In this document: one piece after another, positions 24,771 through 32,802 of the stretch
Layout: each line of letters starts with the position of its first letter
Numbering within the stretch: the stretch's first letter is position 1
Source: a bacterium 1XD21-70
GTDB taxonomy: Bacteria; Bacillota; Clostridia; Lachnospirales; Lachnospiraceae
Assembly (NCBI GenBank): GCA_003669055.1
Contig: RAYB01000049.1
Location: forward strand, 1 to 35,072
Direction: 5' to 3'
Length of the DNA stretch: 35,072 bases
Notes under the pieces: model-generated
Told to the model about the DNA's origin: nothing
The model's input: only the letters and a program-made list of their open reading frames with translations
Database searches by the model: none
Program-made: the position numbers and the translations under genes

Positions 24771-25634
24771 TCACGCCTTGCCGACAGATCCGAACAGTTC
24801 CATCTTCTCTTTCACGGTCTCCTTGATCGCCGCTGCACCGGGAGCCAGAAGCTTACGCGGGTCAAACCCTTTGCCCTGCTGATCCTTGCCTGCCTCGATA
24901 TACTCACGGGTAGCCGCCGCAAAGGACAGCTGGCACTCTGTATTCACATTGATCTTTGCCACGCCCAGGTCTATCGCTTTCTTGATCATGTCTGCCGGGA
25001 TGCCGGTACCGCCATGCAGCACCAACGGCATCTCGCCGGTCTTCTCCTGGATTGCTGCCAGGGTCTCAAAACTCAGCCCTTTCCAGTTCTCCGGGTATTT
25101 GCCATGGATATTGCCGATGCCTGCTGCCAAAAAATCAATCCCCAGGTCTGCAATCATCTTGCACTCATCGGGATCCGCACACTCACCGGCACCCACAACG
25201 CCGTCTTCCTCGCCGCCGATGGAGCCAACTTCTGCCTCAATAGACAGACCCATGGCATGGGCAATGCTCACCAGTTCTTTGGTCTTGGCAACATTCTCCT
25301 CAATGGGGTAATGGGAGCCGTCAAACATAATGGAGGAAAACCCTGCCTTGATGCACTTGTAGCAGCCCTCGTAAGTACCATGGTCCAAATGCAGCGCAAC
25401 CGGAACCGTAATGTTCATCTCCTCGATCATCGCCTTCACCATCTCTGTCACGGTCTTAAAACCGGTCATGTACTTACCTGCGCCCTCGGACACACCCAGG
25501 ATCACCGGGGAATTCAATTCCTGGGCAGTAGCCAGGATAGACTTTGTCCACTCCAGATTGTTGATGTTGAACTGGCCTACTGCATAATGCCCCGCTTTTG
25601 CTTTTTTCAGCATTTCTGTTGCAGATACTAACAT
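24771..25634 (-). CDS. fba: Fructose-1,6-bisphosphate aldolase, class II
   Basis: A 287-aa zinc aldolase interconverting fructose 1,6-bisphosphate with dihydroxyacetone phosphate and glyceraldehyde 3-phosphate. The zinc and catalytic motifs are LHLDHGTYEG (D84, H85), SIEAEVGSIGG, AAGIGNIHGKYP and LVLHGGTGIP, followed by phosphate-binding KINVNTE. The frame starts 16 codons earlier (25682), but GGAGG lies 8 nt before the ATG at 25634, which gives the usual MLVSATEMLKKAKAGHYAVG start. It is probably a single-gene unit. Together with fbp in this window it covers both directions around fructose bisphosphate. Confidence 0.95.
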   Translation of the reverse strand: MLVSATEMLKKAKAGHYAVGQFNINNLEWTKSILATAQELNSPVILGVSEGAGKYMTGFKTVTEMVKAMIEEMNITVPVALHLDHGTYEGCYKCIKAGFSSIMFDGSHYPIEENVAKTKELVSIAHAMGLSIEAEVGSIGGEEDGVVGAGECADPDECKMIADLGIDFLAAGIGNIHGKYPENWKGLSFETLAAIQEKTGEMPLVLHGGTGIPADMIKKAIDLGVAKINVNTECQLSFAAATREYIEAGKDQQGKGFDPRKLLAPGAAAIKETVKEKMELFGSVGKA

Positions 25635-25671
25635 TTCATAATCCTCCATTTCGTCATTTATACTCACCTCG

Positions 25672-25714
25672 GCAGCCCCCATGGGAGACAGGGGCTGCAG
25701 CTTGTACTATTATA
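25672..25714 (-). promoter_or_regulatory. fba promoter -10 and leader hairpin
   Basis: On the minus strand TATAAT (25709-25714) is a clear -10 box, but no good -35 lies 17 nt upstream. The new transcript would begin with the hairpin GCAGCCCC/GGGGCTGC (25672-25698), about 40 nt before the ATG. A stable 5' hairpin of this kind can prolong mRNA life. Confidence 0.5.
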
Positions 25715-25793
25715 ACGCACTTTCCTTTCTTTGGATAGTGGTACTTTTCACAATCTTTTTCCGGATTCTTGTACAGGGCAAAATTTCGTGCCT

Positions 25794-27290
25794 CTATTCT
25801 GCCAGCCCCAGGATCTTTGCCACCATGCCTTCCATCGCCTCTGCGTCGCATTCCCGCTTATGCCGGACCGTGGCATTGCGTATCTCCTCCACTGCCCGCG
25901 GAACCGCCACGCCGGTCACCTTACACAGTTCGTCAATGATCTCAAATTCATCCTTGCCGCCAAGATCCCCGTACACTGCCTCCATGACACTGTGGGAGAA
26001 CTTGTATGGGCTTGCCGTGGATGCGATCACCGTCGGCGTTGTATCCCCTGTCTCGGAGGCATACTTTTGGTATACGCACGAAGCTACCCCTGTATGGGTA
26101 TCTACCATATATCCGGCGGCATCAAACAGCCGCTTGATTTCTGCCGCATTCTCCGCCTCTGTCGCATATCCGCCGATAAAATCCCCCATCTTTTCCTGCA
26201 TCTCTTTTGTAACCGTATAGGCACCGTCCCTGCCAAGCATTTCCATCAAACCGGCATTCGCGCCGGCATCACAGCCCGTGCTCACATAGATCAGCCGCTC
26301 TAAATTGCTGGAAATCAGAATATCCATAGAAGGGGAACTGGTCAGGATAAATTCCCGTTTCTTATCATAGGTTCCTGTCCGGAAGAAATCATATAATACC
26401 TTGTTGTCATTGGAGGCACAGATCAGTTTTCCTACCGGCAGCCCCATCTGCTTTGCAAAATAAGCCGCCAGGATGTTGCCGAAATTGCCTGTCGGCACGG
26501 TAATGTTGATCTTTTCCCCGCTCCGGATTTTTCCCTGGCGAAGAAGGCTTGCATAGGCATAAACATAATACACTACCTGCGGCACCAGCCTTCCGACATT
26601 GATGGAATTTGCCGAGGAAAGCTGGAACCCATGCTCCGCCAAACGCTTCCCGAATGCCTGGTCGCCAAAGATCTTTTTCACCCCGGTCTGCGCGTCATCA
26701 AAATTGCCGTGAATCGCCACAACCGCCGTATTATCCCCTTTCTGGGTCACCATCTGCAATTCCTGTACCTTGCTGACGCCCCCCTTGGGATAAAATACGA
26801 TGATCCGCGTCCCTGGCACGTCTGCAAAACCTGCCATGGCAGCCTTGCCCGTATCCCCGGAAGTAGCCGTCAAAATCACGATCTCATTCTCCACATGGTT
26901 TTTCTTCGCCGCTGTCGTCATCAGATAGGGGAGGATTGACAATGCCATGTCTTTAAACGCAATCGTGCTCCCATGGAACAGTTCCAGGTAATATGCCCCG
27001 TCCGCCTCCCGCAGAGGTGCAATCTCTTCGGTGTCAAATTTGCTGTCATATGCAGAATTAATGCAGTATTTCAGTTCTTCCTCTGTATAGTCCGTCAGAA
27101 ACAGCCTCATCACCTCATAAGCCGTTTCCTGGTAACTCATCCCCGCAAGCTTCTCCATCGGAACCTCCAGCTTCGGGATCCATGAAGGCATATATAACCC
27201 CCCATCCTCTGCCAGCCCATTCAAAATTGCGCGGGAAGCCGTCAGCCCGCTCTCCCCGCCCCTGGTACTCTGATAAGATAATTTCTCCAT
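25794..27290 (-). CDS. thrC: Threonine synthase
   Basis: A 498-aa PLP enzyme of fold type II that converts O-phosphohomoserine to threonine. The start YQSTRGGESGLTASRAIL is typical of the family. The PLP Lys is K113 in HGSTIAFKDMAL. The phosphate-binding loop of the cofactor is ATSGDTGKAA, and NSINVGRLVPQVVYY and TGNFGNILAAY follow. The length matches the long bacterial/fungal type. GAGAGG lies about 10 nt before the ATG. It has its own extended promoter, divergent from the thioesterase gene, and no other threonine gene is adjacent. Confidence 0.95.
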   Translation of the reverse strand: MEKLSYQSTRGGESGLTASRAILNGLAEDGGLYMPSWIPKLEVPMEKLAGMSYQETAYEVMRLFLTDYTEEELKYCINSAYDSKFDTEEIAPLREADGAYYLELFHGSTIAFKDMALSILPYLMTTAAKKNHVENEIVILTATSGDTGKAAMAGFADVPGTRIIVFYPKGGVSKVQELQMVTQKGDNTAVVAIHGNFDDAQTGVKKIFGDQAFGKRLAEHGFQLSSANSINVGRLVPQVVYYVYAYASLLRQGKIRSGEKINITVPTGNFGNILAAYFAKQMGLPVGKLICASNDNKVLYDFFRTGTYDKKREFILTSSPSMDILISSNLERLIYVSTGCDAGANAGLMEMLGRDGAYTVTKEMQEKMGDFIGGYATEAENAAEIKRLFDAAGYMVDTHTGVASCVYQKYASETGDTTPTVIASTASPYKFSHSVMEAVYGDLGGKDEFEIIDELCKVTGVAVPRAVEEIRNATVRHKRECDAEAMEGMVAKILGLAE

Positions 27291-27389
27291 ACTCGTCTGT
27301 TCCTCTCTGTCCTAAATAATCCTGCCCTTTTGCTTTTGCCGCCAAAGGCAGCCCTATAATAACCCTATGGTTTCTTGCTTTTCCCGTAA

Positions 27390-27418
27390 ATTGTAGCATA
27401 CTTTGCTATCTCGTGCAA
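27390..27418 (-). promoter_or_regulatory. Promoter of thrC
   Basis: On the minus strand TTGCAC (27413-27418), 17 nt, then TACAAT (27390-27395). TGC directly before the -10 makes it an extended -10 promoter. Confidence 0.8.
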
Positions 27419-27446
27419 GCGCGGAAAACCCCGGAAAAAAATATGC

Positions 27447-27475
27447 TTGCCTCCTTCCCGGCCCTATCGTATAAT
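27447..27475 (+). promoter_or_regulatory. Promoter of the hotdog thioesterase gene
   Basis: TTGCCT (27447-27452), 17 nt, TATAAT (27470-27475). The predicted start is about 12 nt before the ATG, leaving just room for the ribosome site. It is divergent from the thrC promoter 30 bp away. Confidence 0.75.
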
Positions 27476-27493
27476 AACGAAAAAAGGAACCGA

Positions 27494-27862
27494 ATGAAGA
27501 TGAAAACAATTACCCACCATTATGTGAGAATGGAACAAATGAACCACCACGGCTCTTTGTACTCCGGGGTTTTGACCGATTGGATGACAGAGGCCGCCTT
27601 CTTTGGGGCAGTGCAGGTACTGGGACGCCGGGACAACATGGTTATGTGTGCAGTCCAGGACTTCCGCTTCATCGCCCCGGCAGAATTAGGAAGCGTCATC
27701 TGCTTCCAATATGAACTGGTTAAGACCGGGCGCACCAGCCTGACTATCGCGGTTAACGCCCATAACATGTTAAACCCGGAAGTGCCTTACGCTGCCTGCG
27801 AGGTCGTATTTGTCAATACGGATGAAAACGGAAAAAGCGCCCCCCACGGGATTAGCATGTGA
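27494..27862 (+). CDS. Hotdog-fold acyl-CoA thioesterase
   Basis: A 122-aa single-hotdog protein. MNHHGSLYSGVLTDWMTEAAFFGAV near the N-terminus matches the N-H-x-G-x-L-x-G-G-x-L-x-W-x-x-E-A pattern of the acyl-CoA thioester hydrolase group. QDFRFIAPAELGSVICFQYE and the TGRTSLTIAVNA strand follow. AAGGA lies 5 nt before the ATG at 27494; longer upstream frames overlap the promoter and were rejected. The likely reaction is hydrolysis of an acyl-CoA to free acid and CoA; chain length cannot be told. Confidence 0.82.
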   Translation: MKMKTITHHYVRMEQMNHHGSLYSGVLTDWMTEAAFFGAVQVLGRRDNMVMCAVQDFRFIAPAELGSVICFQYELVKTGRTSLTIAVNAHNMLNPEVPYAACEVVFVNTDENGKSAPHGISM

Positions 27863-27920
27863 CATTTCCCGAAAGCCGAATATCCCTGCGGGCATGCACA
27901 CCCGGCCTCTGCCCGCCAAT

Positions 27921-27957
27921 AAAACAACAGCCGCAGGATCATCCCGTCCTGCGGCTG
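27921..27957 (-). terminator. Shared terminator of phosphoglucomutase and thioesterase genes
   Basis: CAGCCGCAGGA (27928-27938) and TCCTGCGGCTG (27947-27957) form an 11-bp stem. On the minus strand it is followed by TTGTTTTATT, 8 nt after the phosphoglucomutase stop. It may also stop the convergent thioesterase transcript. Confidence 0.8.
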
Positions 27958-27964
27958 CCGTCTT

Positions 27965-29701
27965 TTACAACAGTTTATTCACAACTTCCATCAATGCCTC
28001 TCCCAATGCCGCGGATTTCGCATCGGCATCTTCCAGGGAATTGCCCTTCACACCATAGTAGAACTTAATCTTCGGCTCCGTGCCGGAAGGACGGATGCAC
28101 AGCCATGCATTGTCATTCATATCATAATACAGCACATTGGAGGACGGCAATCCGGTCGGCCTTATCTCTCCGGTTGCCATATCCTTGATGGTGTCCTGCT
28201 TATAGTCGCGTGCAGAAAGCACCTGATAACTGCCAAACCCGGCCGGGGTCTCGCTGCGGAAAGTCTCCATAATCGACTGGATCTTTGCCAGGCCCTCGAT
28301 CCCGGAAAGGCCGATAGACTTCACTGCGTCCTTGTAATAGCCATATTTTTCATACATGGCAACCATCGCATCCCACAGGGTCATATCCTTGGTCTTATAG
28401 TAGGCCGCTGCTTCACACAAAGCAACACTGGCAGACACGGCGTCCTTATCCCTCGCATAGGTGCCGATCAGGCAGCCATAACTCTCCTCCATGCCGAACA
28501 TATAGTGGCCTGCGCCTGTATTTTCTTCTTTCAGGATCTGCTGCCCGATCCACTTAAAGCCGGTCAGGCACTCCACCAGCTTACAGTTGTAAGAGGCCGC
28601 CACTGCGTCGATCAAATTGGTGCTGACGATAGACTTCACCACCTCGCCGTCAGCCGGGATAGCGTTCTTCGCCGCCTTCTGGCTCAGCACATACTCACAC
28701 AGCAGGGAACCGGACATATTGCCTGTCAGGGAAATATATTCACCGGACTTCTTATCCTTCACATATACGCCCAGCCGGTCTGCATCCGGGTCGGTAGCCA
28801 GCACCAGGTCTGCATCGATCTCTTTTGCCATCTTAAGCCCCAAAGCAAAAGCCTCTGCCGCCTCCGGGTTCGGGTAGCTGACAGTCGGGAACTCGCCATC
28901 CGGCAGTTCCTGCTCCGGAACCACATAGACATGGGTAAAACCAATTTCCTTCAGCACACGGCGCACCGGGATATTGCCTGTGCCGTGAAGAGGGGTATAT
29001 ACGATCTTAATCTGATCCTGCATCTGGCCGATGGCATCCTGGTTCACCACCTGCGCCTTTACATTGGCAATATATTTATTATCAATCTCCGCACCAATCA
29101 CATCATATAGCCCCGCAGCCTTGGCATCGGAAGCACTCATGGTCTTCACCGTGGAGAGATCCTCGATCGCCAGGACCTCCTCTGTCACTCCCTTGTCATG
29201 CGGCGGTGTGAACTGTGCGCCGTCTTCCCAATATACCTTATAGCCGTTATATTCCGGCGGGTTATGGCTTGCCGTCACATTGATCCCGGCGATGCACCCC
29301 AGTTCCCGCACCGCAAACGACAGCTCCGGCGTCGGGCGGAGGGACTCAAACTTGTATGCCTTAATCCCGTTAGCCGCCAGCGTGCGCGCCGCCTCATCCG
29401 CAAACTCCGGGGACATCCGGCGGGAATCATAAGCAATGGCAACCCCTTTAAAAGCCCCGCCCTGCTTGATAATATAATTGGCAAGGCCCTGTGTCGCCCG
29501 GCGGACCACATAGATATTCATCCGGTTAATCCCGGCTCCGATAATCCCCCTCAGGCCAGCCGTGCCGAACTCCAGATCCATGTAGAACCTTTCCTTGATC
29601 TCGTTCTCGTCGCCCGCAATCGCCCTCAGTTCCGCTTTTGTCCCTTCATCAAAATACGGATTTGCCAGCCACTCCTCATAAATCTTCATGTAATCCTTCA
29701 T
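27965..29701 (-). CDS. Phosphoglucomutase / phosphomannomutase family
   Basis: A 578-aa alpha-D-phosphohexomutase that interconverts glucose 1- and 6-phosphate (possibly the mannose forms). All four family motifs are present: the phosphoserine loop TASHNPPEYNG (S145), the metal loop ATDPDADRLG, the sugar loop GMEESYG and the phosphate-binding RPSGTEPKIKFYYG. Length and FGTAGLRGIIGAG near residue 45 fit the PgcA-type group of Firmicutes. AGGAGG lies 13 nt before the ATG, rather far; an inner ATG four codons later is an alternative start. The mannose 1-phosphate from the GH130 enzyme could need such a mutase. Confidence 0.93.
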   Translation of the reverse strand: MKDYMKIYEEWLANPYFDEGTKAELRAIAGDENEIKERFYMDLEFGTAGLRGIIGAGINRMNIYVVRRATQGLANYIIKQGGAFKGVAIAYDSRRMSPEFADEAARTLAANGIKAYKFESLRPTPELSFAVRELGCIAGINVTASHNPPEYNGYKVYWEDGAQFTPPHDKGVTEEVLAIEDLSTVKTMSASDAKAAGLYDVIGAEIDNKYIANVKAQVVNQDAIGQMQDQIKIVYTPLHGTGNIPVRRVLKEIGFTHVYVVPEQELPDGEFPTVSYPNPEAAEAFALGLKMAKEIDADLVLATDPDADRLGVYVKDKKSGEYISLTGNMSGSLLCEYVLSQKAAKNAIPADGEVVKSIVSTNLIDAVAASYNCKLVECLTGFKWIGQQILKEENTGAGHYMFGMEESYGCLIGTYARDKDAVSASVALCEAAAYYKTKDMTLWDAMVAMYEKYGYYKDAVKSIGLSGIEGLAKIQSIMETFRSETPAGFGSYQVLSARDYKQDTIKDMATGEIRPTGLPSSNVLYYDMNDNAWLCIRPSGTEPKIKFYYGVKGNSLEDADAKSAALGEALMEVVNKLL

Positions 29702-29835
29702 AAATCAAATACTCCCTCCTGTATACTCCCCGCCAGGCTCCCTCCTGGCAGAGTTGCTGATCCGTCCAGGCGCACCACCACGCCTTTTGCGGATACCTGT
29801 TCATGAAAGTGCTTACGCTACTCCCAATTGTTTTT

Positions 29836-29864
29836 ATTATATAATAAGATGATTCTTGCGTCAA
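29836..29864 (-). promoter_or_regulatory. Promoter of the phosphoglucomutase gene
   Basis: On the minus strand TTGACG (29859-29864), 17 nt, TATAAT (29836-29841). The leader of about 130 nt contains a GCCAGG/CCTGGC hairpin (29732-29749) whose loop region repeats the CAGGAGGGAG motif found again at the real ribosome site. Confidence 0.85.
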
Positions 29865-29899
29865 AAGGTTTCTGACACAAAAACCATCTAAATTATTGC

Positions 29900-30880
29900 T
29901 CATGCATGGAGCCTTTCCAAAAACCGTACCCGTGCCCCCTGCTGCTCTTTTAGGCTGCGCAGCTTTTCCACGTTCCTGACCGGTGTCCAGGCTTTGTTGG
30001 CGTTGTAATAATAATTCAGCTGCTTCCAGTATTTCTCAGGATATAAAAACAGATAGTACAGGCACTTCCGGTCCTCTTCATCCATCGGCAGAACCTTATC
30101 ATACCCCTCGGTCATGGCCAGGCCAAGCCGTTCATCCCACCCGTGCTTTTCCATTACCTTCCTCATAAAATGGTACAAGTCTGCCATCTGTTTTCCCCGG
30201 TGCATCTGGTTGAACTCTATCACCGCCACATCCCCGGCTCCCATCAGGAGATGGTGCTGGTTTAAGTCGCCATGGCAAAGGAACAACCGGCTTTGGTCCT
30301 GCCTGCCTTCCAACAATTCCAGCCCGTTCTGTGCATCCAGCGCCTGCCCATAAAACTCCGAGAAATGCTCCATCACACACAGTTCAAATTCACTCTTTTT
30401 GCGTTTCCCGCTGACGAATGTCCGCACCCGTTTCATTTCCCTGGTATGCCGCTTCATCTCCACGCTCAGCCGCGGCGGCACAATGGAACCCAAATCCCAT
30501 CCCTCCTGCCAGGGGATCTGCCGGAATGCCTGGTGAAGCCGGGCAATCCAGGTGACTGCCGCCAGGATTTCCCGGCTGTCCTTCAGATTGCATTCCCGGT
30601 TCACAAACCAATCCTTCAAGATGTATTTTGTCCCATCCTCAGCAGCAGTGACCAGTTCCCCGGAACGGTTTCTTACATATTGATCCACAGAACCGATCCC
30701 CCTGGCTTTCAATTCCCCCAGAACGGTTTCCTCAAATTCCAGCCTTTTTATGCTGCCGCGATATTCCTTCAGGAGTTTGACCCCGTCAGAACGTTCAAAA
30801 ATCCATGCTCCGCGCCCACGGCGCACCTCCAGGGTCTCTCCTTCATACTGTTCCATTACATCCAAATAATTGTCATTCAA
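29900..30880 (-). CDS. CotS-type spore-coat kinase-like protein
   Basis: A protein of about 326 aa with the aminoglycoside-phosphotransferase/CotS fold. The catalytic-loop equivalent is CHGDLNQHHLL and the metal-loop equivalent is VIEFNQMHRGKQMADLYHFM. The usual Asn after HGD is His and the usual DFD is EFN, so it may be a pseudokinase, as in other clostridial CotS homologs. A conserved ILKDWF near 90 and LFLYPEKYWKQLNYYYN near the end also fit CotS. I chose TTG at 30880, with GGAGGGG 5 nt upstream; an ATG six codons earlier (30898) lacks a good ribosome site. It follows the deacetylase gene closely and may share its transcript. Confidence 0.8.
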   Translation of the reverse strand: MNDNYLDVMEQYEGETLEVRRGRGAWIFERSDGVKLLKEYRGSIKRLEFEETVLGELKARGIGSVDQYVRNRSGELVTAAEDGTKYILKDWFVNRECNLKDSREILAAVTWIARLHQAFRQIPWQEGWDLGSIVPPRLSVEMKRHTREMKRVRTFVSGKRKKSEFELCVMEHFSEFYGQALDAQNGLELLEGRQDQSRLFLCHGDLNQHHLLMGAGDVAVIEFNQMHRGKQMADLYHFMRKVMEKHGWDERLGLAMTEGYDKVLPMDEEDRKCLYYLFLYPEKYWKQLNYYYNANKAWTPVRNVEKLRSLKEQQGARVRFLERLHA

Positions 30881-30949
30881 GCCTACCCCTCCACTCATTT
30901 GCCTAACTGGCTACTTCCAAAGTATGAGTGGAAGCGATAAAATATGCTC

Positions 30950-32329
30950 TTATGGACGAAACTTATAATAAGACTTGCCGGGCGTCATCCCGCCCCGGTA
31001 CGAAGCCAGTTCACTCACTGTCACCAGCTGATACCCCCGTTTAACCAACTCCGGAATCAGCACTTCACTGGCGTCTGCTGTCGCATCATATAAATCATGC
31101 ATCAAAATAATATCCCCGTCTTTCACATGGTCAAGCACCGCCGAAATTGTCGCCGACGCATCTTTAGTCTTCCAATCCAGCGTATCAATCGACCATAAAA
31201 TCGCCGGCATGGAAATGGCTCCTGCCACCCCCATCCCCACATCATTGGTAGCCCCTCCGCAAGGGCGCATCAATACCGGGGTAACTCCCCCTGTATCCGC
31301 CACTGCCTGGTTGGTCAGTTCCAGCTGCCTTTCCAACTCTTCCGGTTTCACCTTTGTCATCAATGTATGGTCATATGTGTGGTTTGCCACCTCACATCCC
31401 TGCTCTACCATCTGCCGGATGACGTCACCATGTTTCCCTACCCGGTTCCCCACCATAAAAAAAGTCGCCCGCCCGCCGCTGGCCTTTAATGCGGCCAAAA
31501 TCCGCGGTGTTGCATTTTTGGATGGGCCGTCGTCATAAGTCAAGGCAACCATCGGCCTCGAAGGGTCAATCTCTCCGGCATAGCAATCCCCATCTTTTTG
31601 TTTTCTTGCCACGGAAACACGGATTCCGTCCACACGCAGCCCCACACCCGGCTTCCCGGCCTCTTCTCCGTTCTTCATCCAGTCAGTCCAGGCGTTCGCC
31701 TGCAAGACACTGTAAAACACGTCATAATGTTCTGCCAGTTCCCCGGTGAGGCGCATGCAGACGGCCTCTAAGGGCATCTCCCCCAAAGCCCCGCCGGCCT
31801 CATTGGCATTCGTTTCCCAGTCCAGCCAGCCGCTTCCGCTTAAATTCACCTGATACTCAATGGTTCCCGACATCCCCACCGGCTGGTTATGTAATGTGGC
31901 ACGGATCGCCGTAATATATCCGCCAACCGGCGCCATCCCATAAGCATTGTCTGCGAAATAGTTGCTCCATCCTTTTCCCTGCACATGGATCCCAAAAAGC
32001 GCCCCCATCTCCGGGACATCCACCCAAGGCCGCTTCACCTCCGCGGTCTGCCGTTCCTCTCCGTCCGGCACCCGCATAGCTGCACTGACTGCCCCTGCCT
32101 TATGGGATTCCCTTCCGGCAGTCCCCCCCGTGCCCTTCCCGCTGATCATCTCCGCGGCCAGCACCACTGTACCCACACAAAGCACGACTGCGCCGATACA
32201 CAGCATCCTCTGCAAAGTCCTTACCTTCTGGGATTGCCTTTGAGCCTTCCTCTTTCGCCGCTCCCTCTGTTTTTGCAGTTCAAAATCCTCTTCTTCCGGT
32301 ACCTCAACATTCTCATTGTCTTTTATCAT
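30950..32329 (-). CDS. Membrane-anchored ChW-repeat polysaccharide deacetylase
   Basis: A 459-aa surface enzyme of the NodB/CE4 type that removes N-acetyl groups from a wall or surface glycan. A charged cytoplasmic tail (1-42) is followed by a membrane anchor (43-60) and a linker. Next come three ChW-like repeats (about 110-146, 157-197, 205-240) with the G-W-x-x-W/Y pattern of clostridial surface proteins. The CE4 domain shows TYDDGP (264-269), NHTYDH (H317, H321), RPCGG (355-359), a WSIDTLDW strand and ILMHD (H411). GGAG lies 8 nt before the ATG. It is probably in one unit with the CotS-like gene. Confidence 0.9.
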   Translation of the reverse strand: MIKDNENVEVPEEEDFELQKQRERRKRKAQRQSQKVRTLQRMLCIGAVVLCVGTVVLAAEMISGKGTGGTAGRESHKAGAVSAAMRVPDGEERQTAEVKRPWVDVPEMGALFGIHVQGKGWSNYFADNAYGMAPVGGYITAIRATLHNQPVGMSGTIEYQVNLSGSGWLDWETNANEAGGALGEMPLEAVCMRLTGELAEHYDVFYSVLQANAWTDWMKNGEEAGKPGVGLRVDGIRVSVARKQKDGDCYAGEIDPSRPMVALTYDDGPSKNATPRILAALKASGGRATFFMVGNRVGKHGDVIRQMVEQGCEVANHTYDHTLMTKVKPEELERQLELTNQAVADTGGVTPVLMRPCGGATNDVGMGVAGAISMPAILWSIDTLDWKTKDASATISAVLDHVKDGDIILMHDLYDATADASEVLIPELVKRGYQLVTVSELASYRGGMTPGKSYYKFRP

Positions 32330-32358
32330 AAATGAATCTCCGATATTTTCTTTTCTCT

Positions 32359-32388
32359 ATTGTAATCCATGCAAATTTATAAAGTCAA
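32359..32388 (-). promoter_or_regulatory. Promoter of the deacetylase gene
   Basis: On the minus strand TTGACT (32383-32388), 18 nt, TACAAT (32359-32364). A perfect 14-bp tandem duplication lies immediately upstream. Confidence 0.75.
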
Positions 32389-32400
32389 TAGGAATCTGGA

Positions 32401-32428
32401 TCCTTTTCCCTAAATCCTTTTCCCTAAA
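32401..32428. repeat. Perfect 14-bp tandem duplication
   Basis: TCCTTTTCCCTAAA occurs twice in direct succession, 12 bp upstream of the -35 box of the deacetylase promoter. It may be a tandem regulator site or a slippage duplication. Confidence 0.8.
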
Positions 32429-32446
32429 CATTCTTCTCCAAGGCAA

Positions 32447-32475
32447 AACCGCCATGTCTTCCTGCCATGGCGGTT
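32447..32475 (-). terminator. Hairpin terminator of the FeoB-associated gene
   Basis: AACCGCCATG (32447-32456) pairs perfectly with CATGGCGGTT (32466-32475). On the minus strand the stem ends in TTTT, 10 nt after the stop. The same stem core, ACCGCCATG/CATGGCGGT, recurs at 34927-34956. Confidence 0.6.
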
Positions 32476-32484
32476 CTGCGGATG

Positions 32485-32646
32485 CTATTCTTTTTCCTCT
32501 TCCCGTCCCGTACACCCCCTGCACCCTGCACAGCCAAAGCTGCCGCAGCCGCAGCCGCTCTTCCCTTCCCGTATATCATTTATCTTTTTCCACACAACAG
32601 CAGCCACCGCTCCCGCAATTCCGACAAAAATCACCACATCAGCCAT
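32485..32646 (-). CDS. FeoB-associated Cys-rich membrane peptide
   Basis: A 53-aa peptide with one membrane helix (about 3-19, VVIFVGIAGAVAAVVW), a short basic stretch and a Cys cluster CGCGSFGCAGCRGC, then an acidic tail. This is the pattern of the FeoB-associated Cys-rich family normally found after feoB in Firmicutes ferrous-iron operons. Here no feoA or feoB lies within the window; the gene stands alone with its own extended promoter and a hairpin terminator. AGAGG lies 9 nt before the ATG. A role in iron uptake or metal binding is inferred from the family. Confidence 0.82.
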   Translation of the reverse strand: MADVVIFVGIAGAVAAVVWKKINDIREGKSGCGCGSFGCAGCRGCTGREEEKE

Positions 32647-32714
32647 TCCTTGCTACCTCTCTTCTATCTTTCCTTGGACATCGCCTTCTGCTTCTGCCAA
32701 TCCTTTGTTTTTCC

Positions 32715-32743
32715 ATTATAGCACAGCCTGCCTGCTCCGTCAA
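32715..32743 (-). promoter_or_regulatory. Promoter of the FeoB-associated gene
   Basis: On the minus strand TTGACG (32738-32743), 17 nt, TATAAT (32715-32720), with TGC in front of the -10 (extended). No Fur-like palindrome was recognised near it. Confidence 0.85.
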
Positions 32744-32802
32744 TGATTTTGATACTTATTATCATTTATAGCATCTCCGTTTTGCCACTCCTGGGCGTAC
32801 CC

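Noticed and set aside
29676-29903. 75-codon minus-strand ORF upstream of phosphoglucomutase
   Set aside because: It overlaps the near-consensus promoter and the leader hairpin and has no ribosome site; best explained as non-coding.
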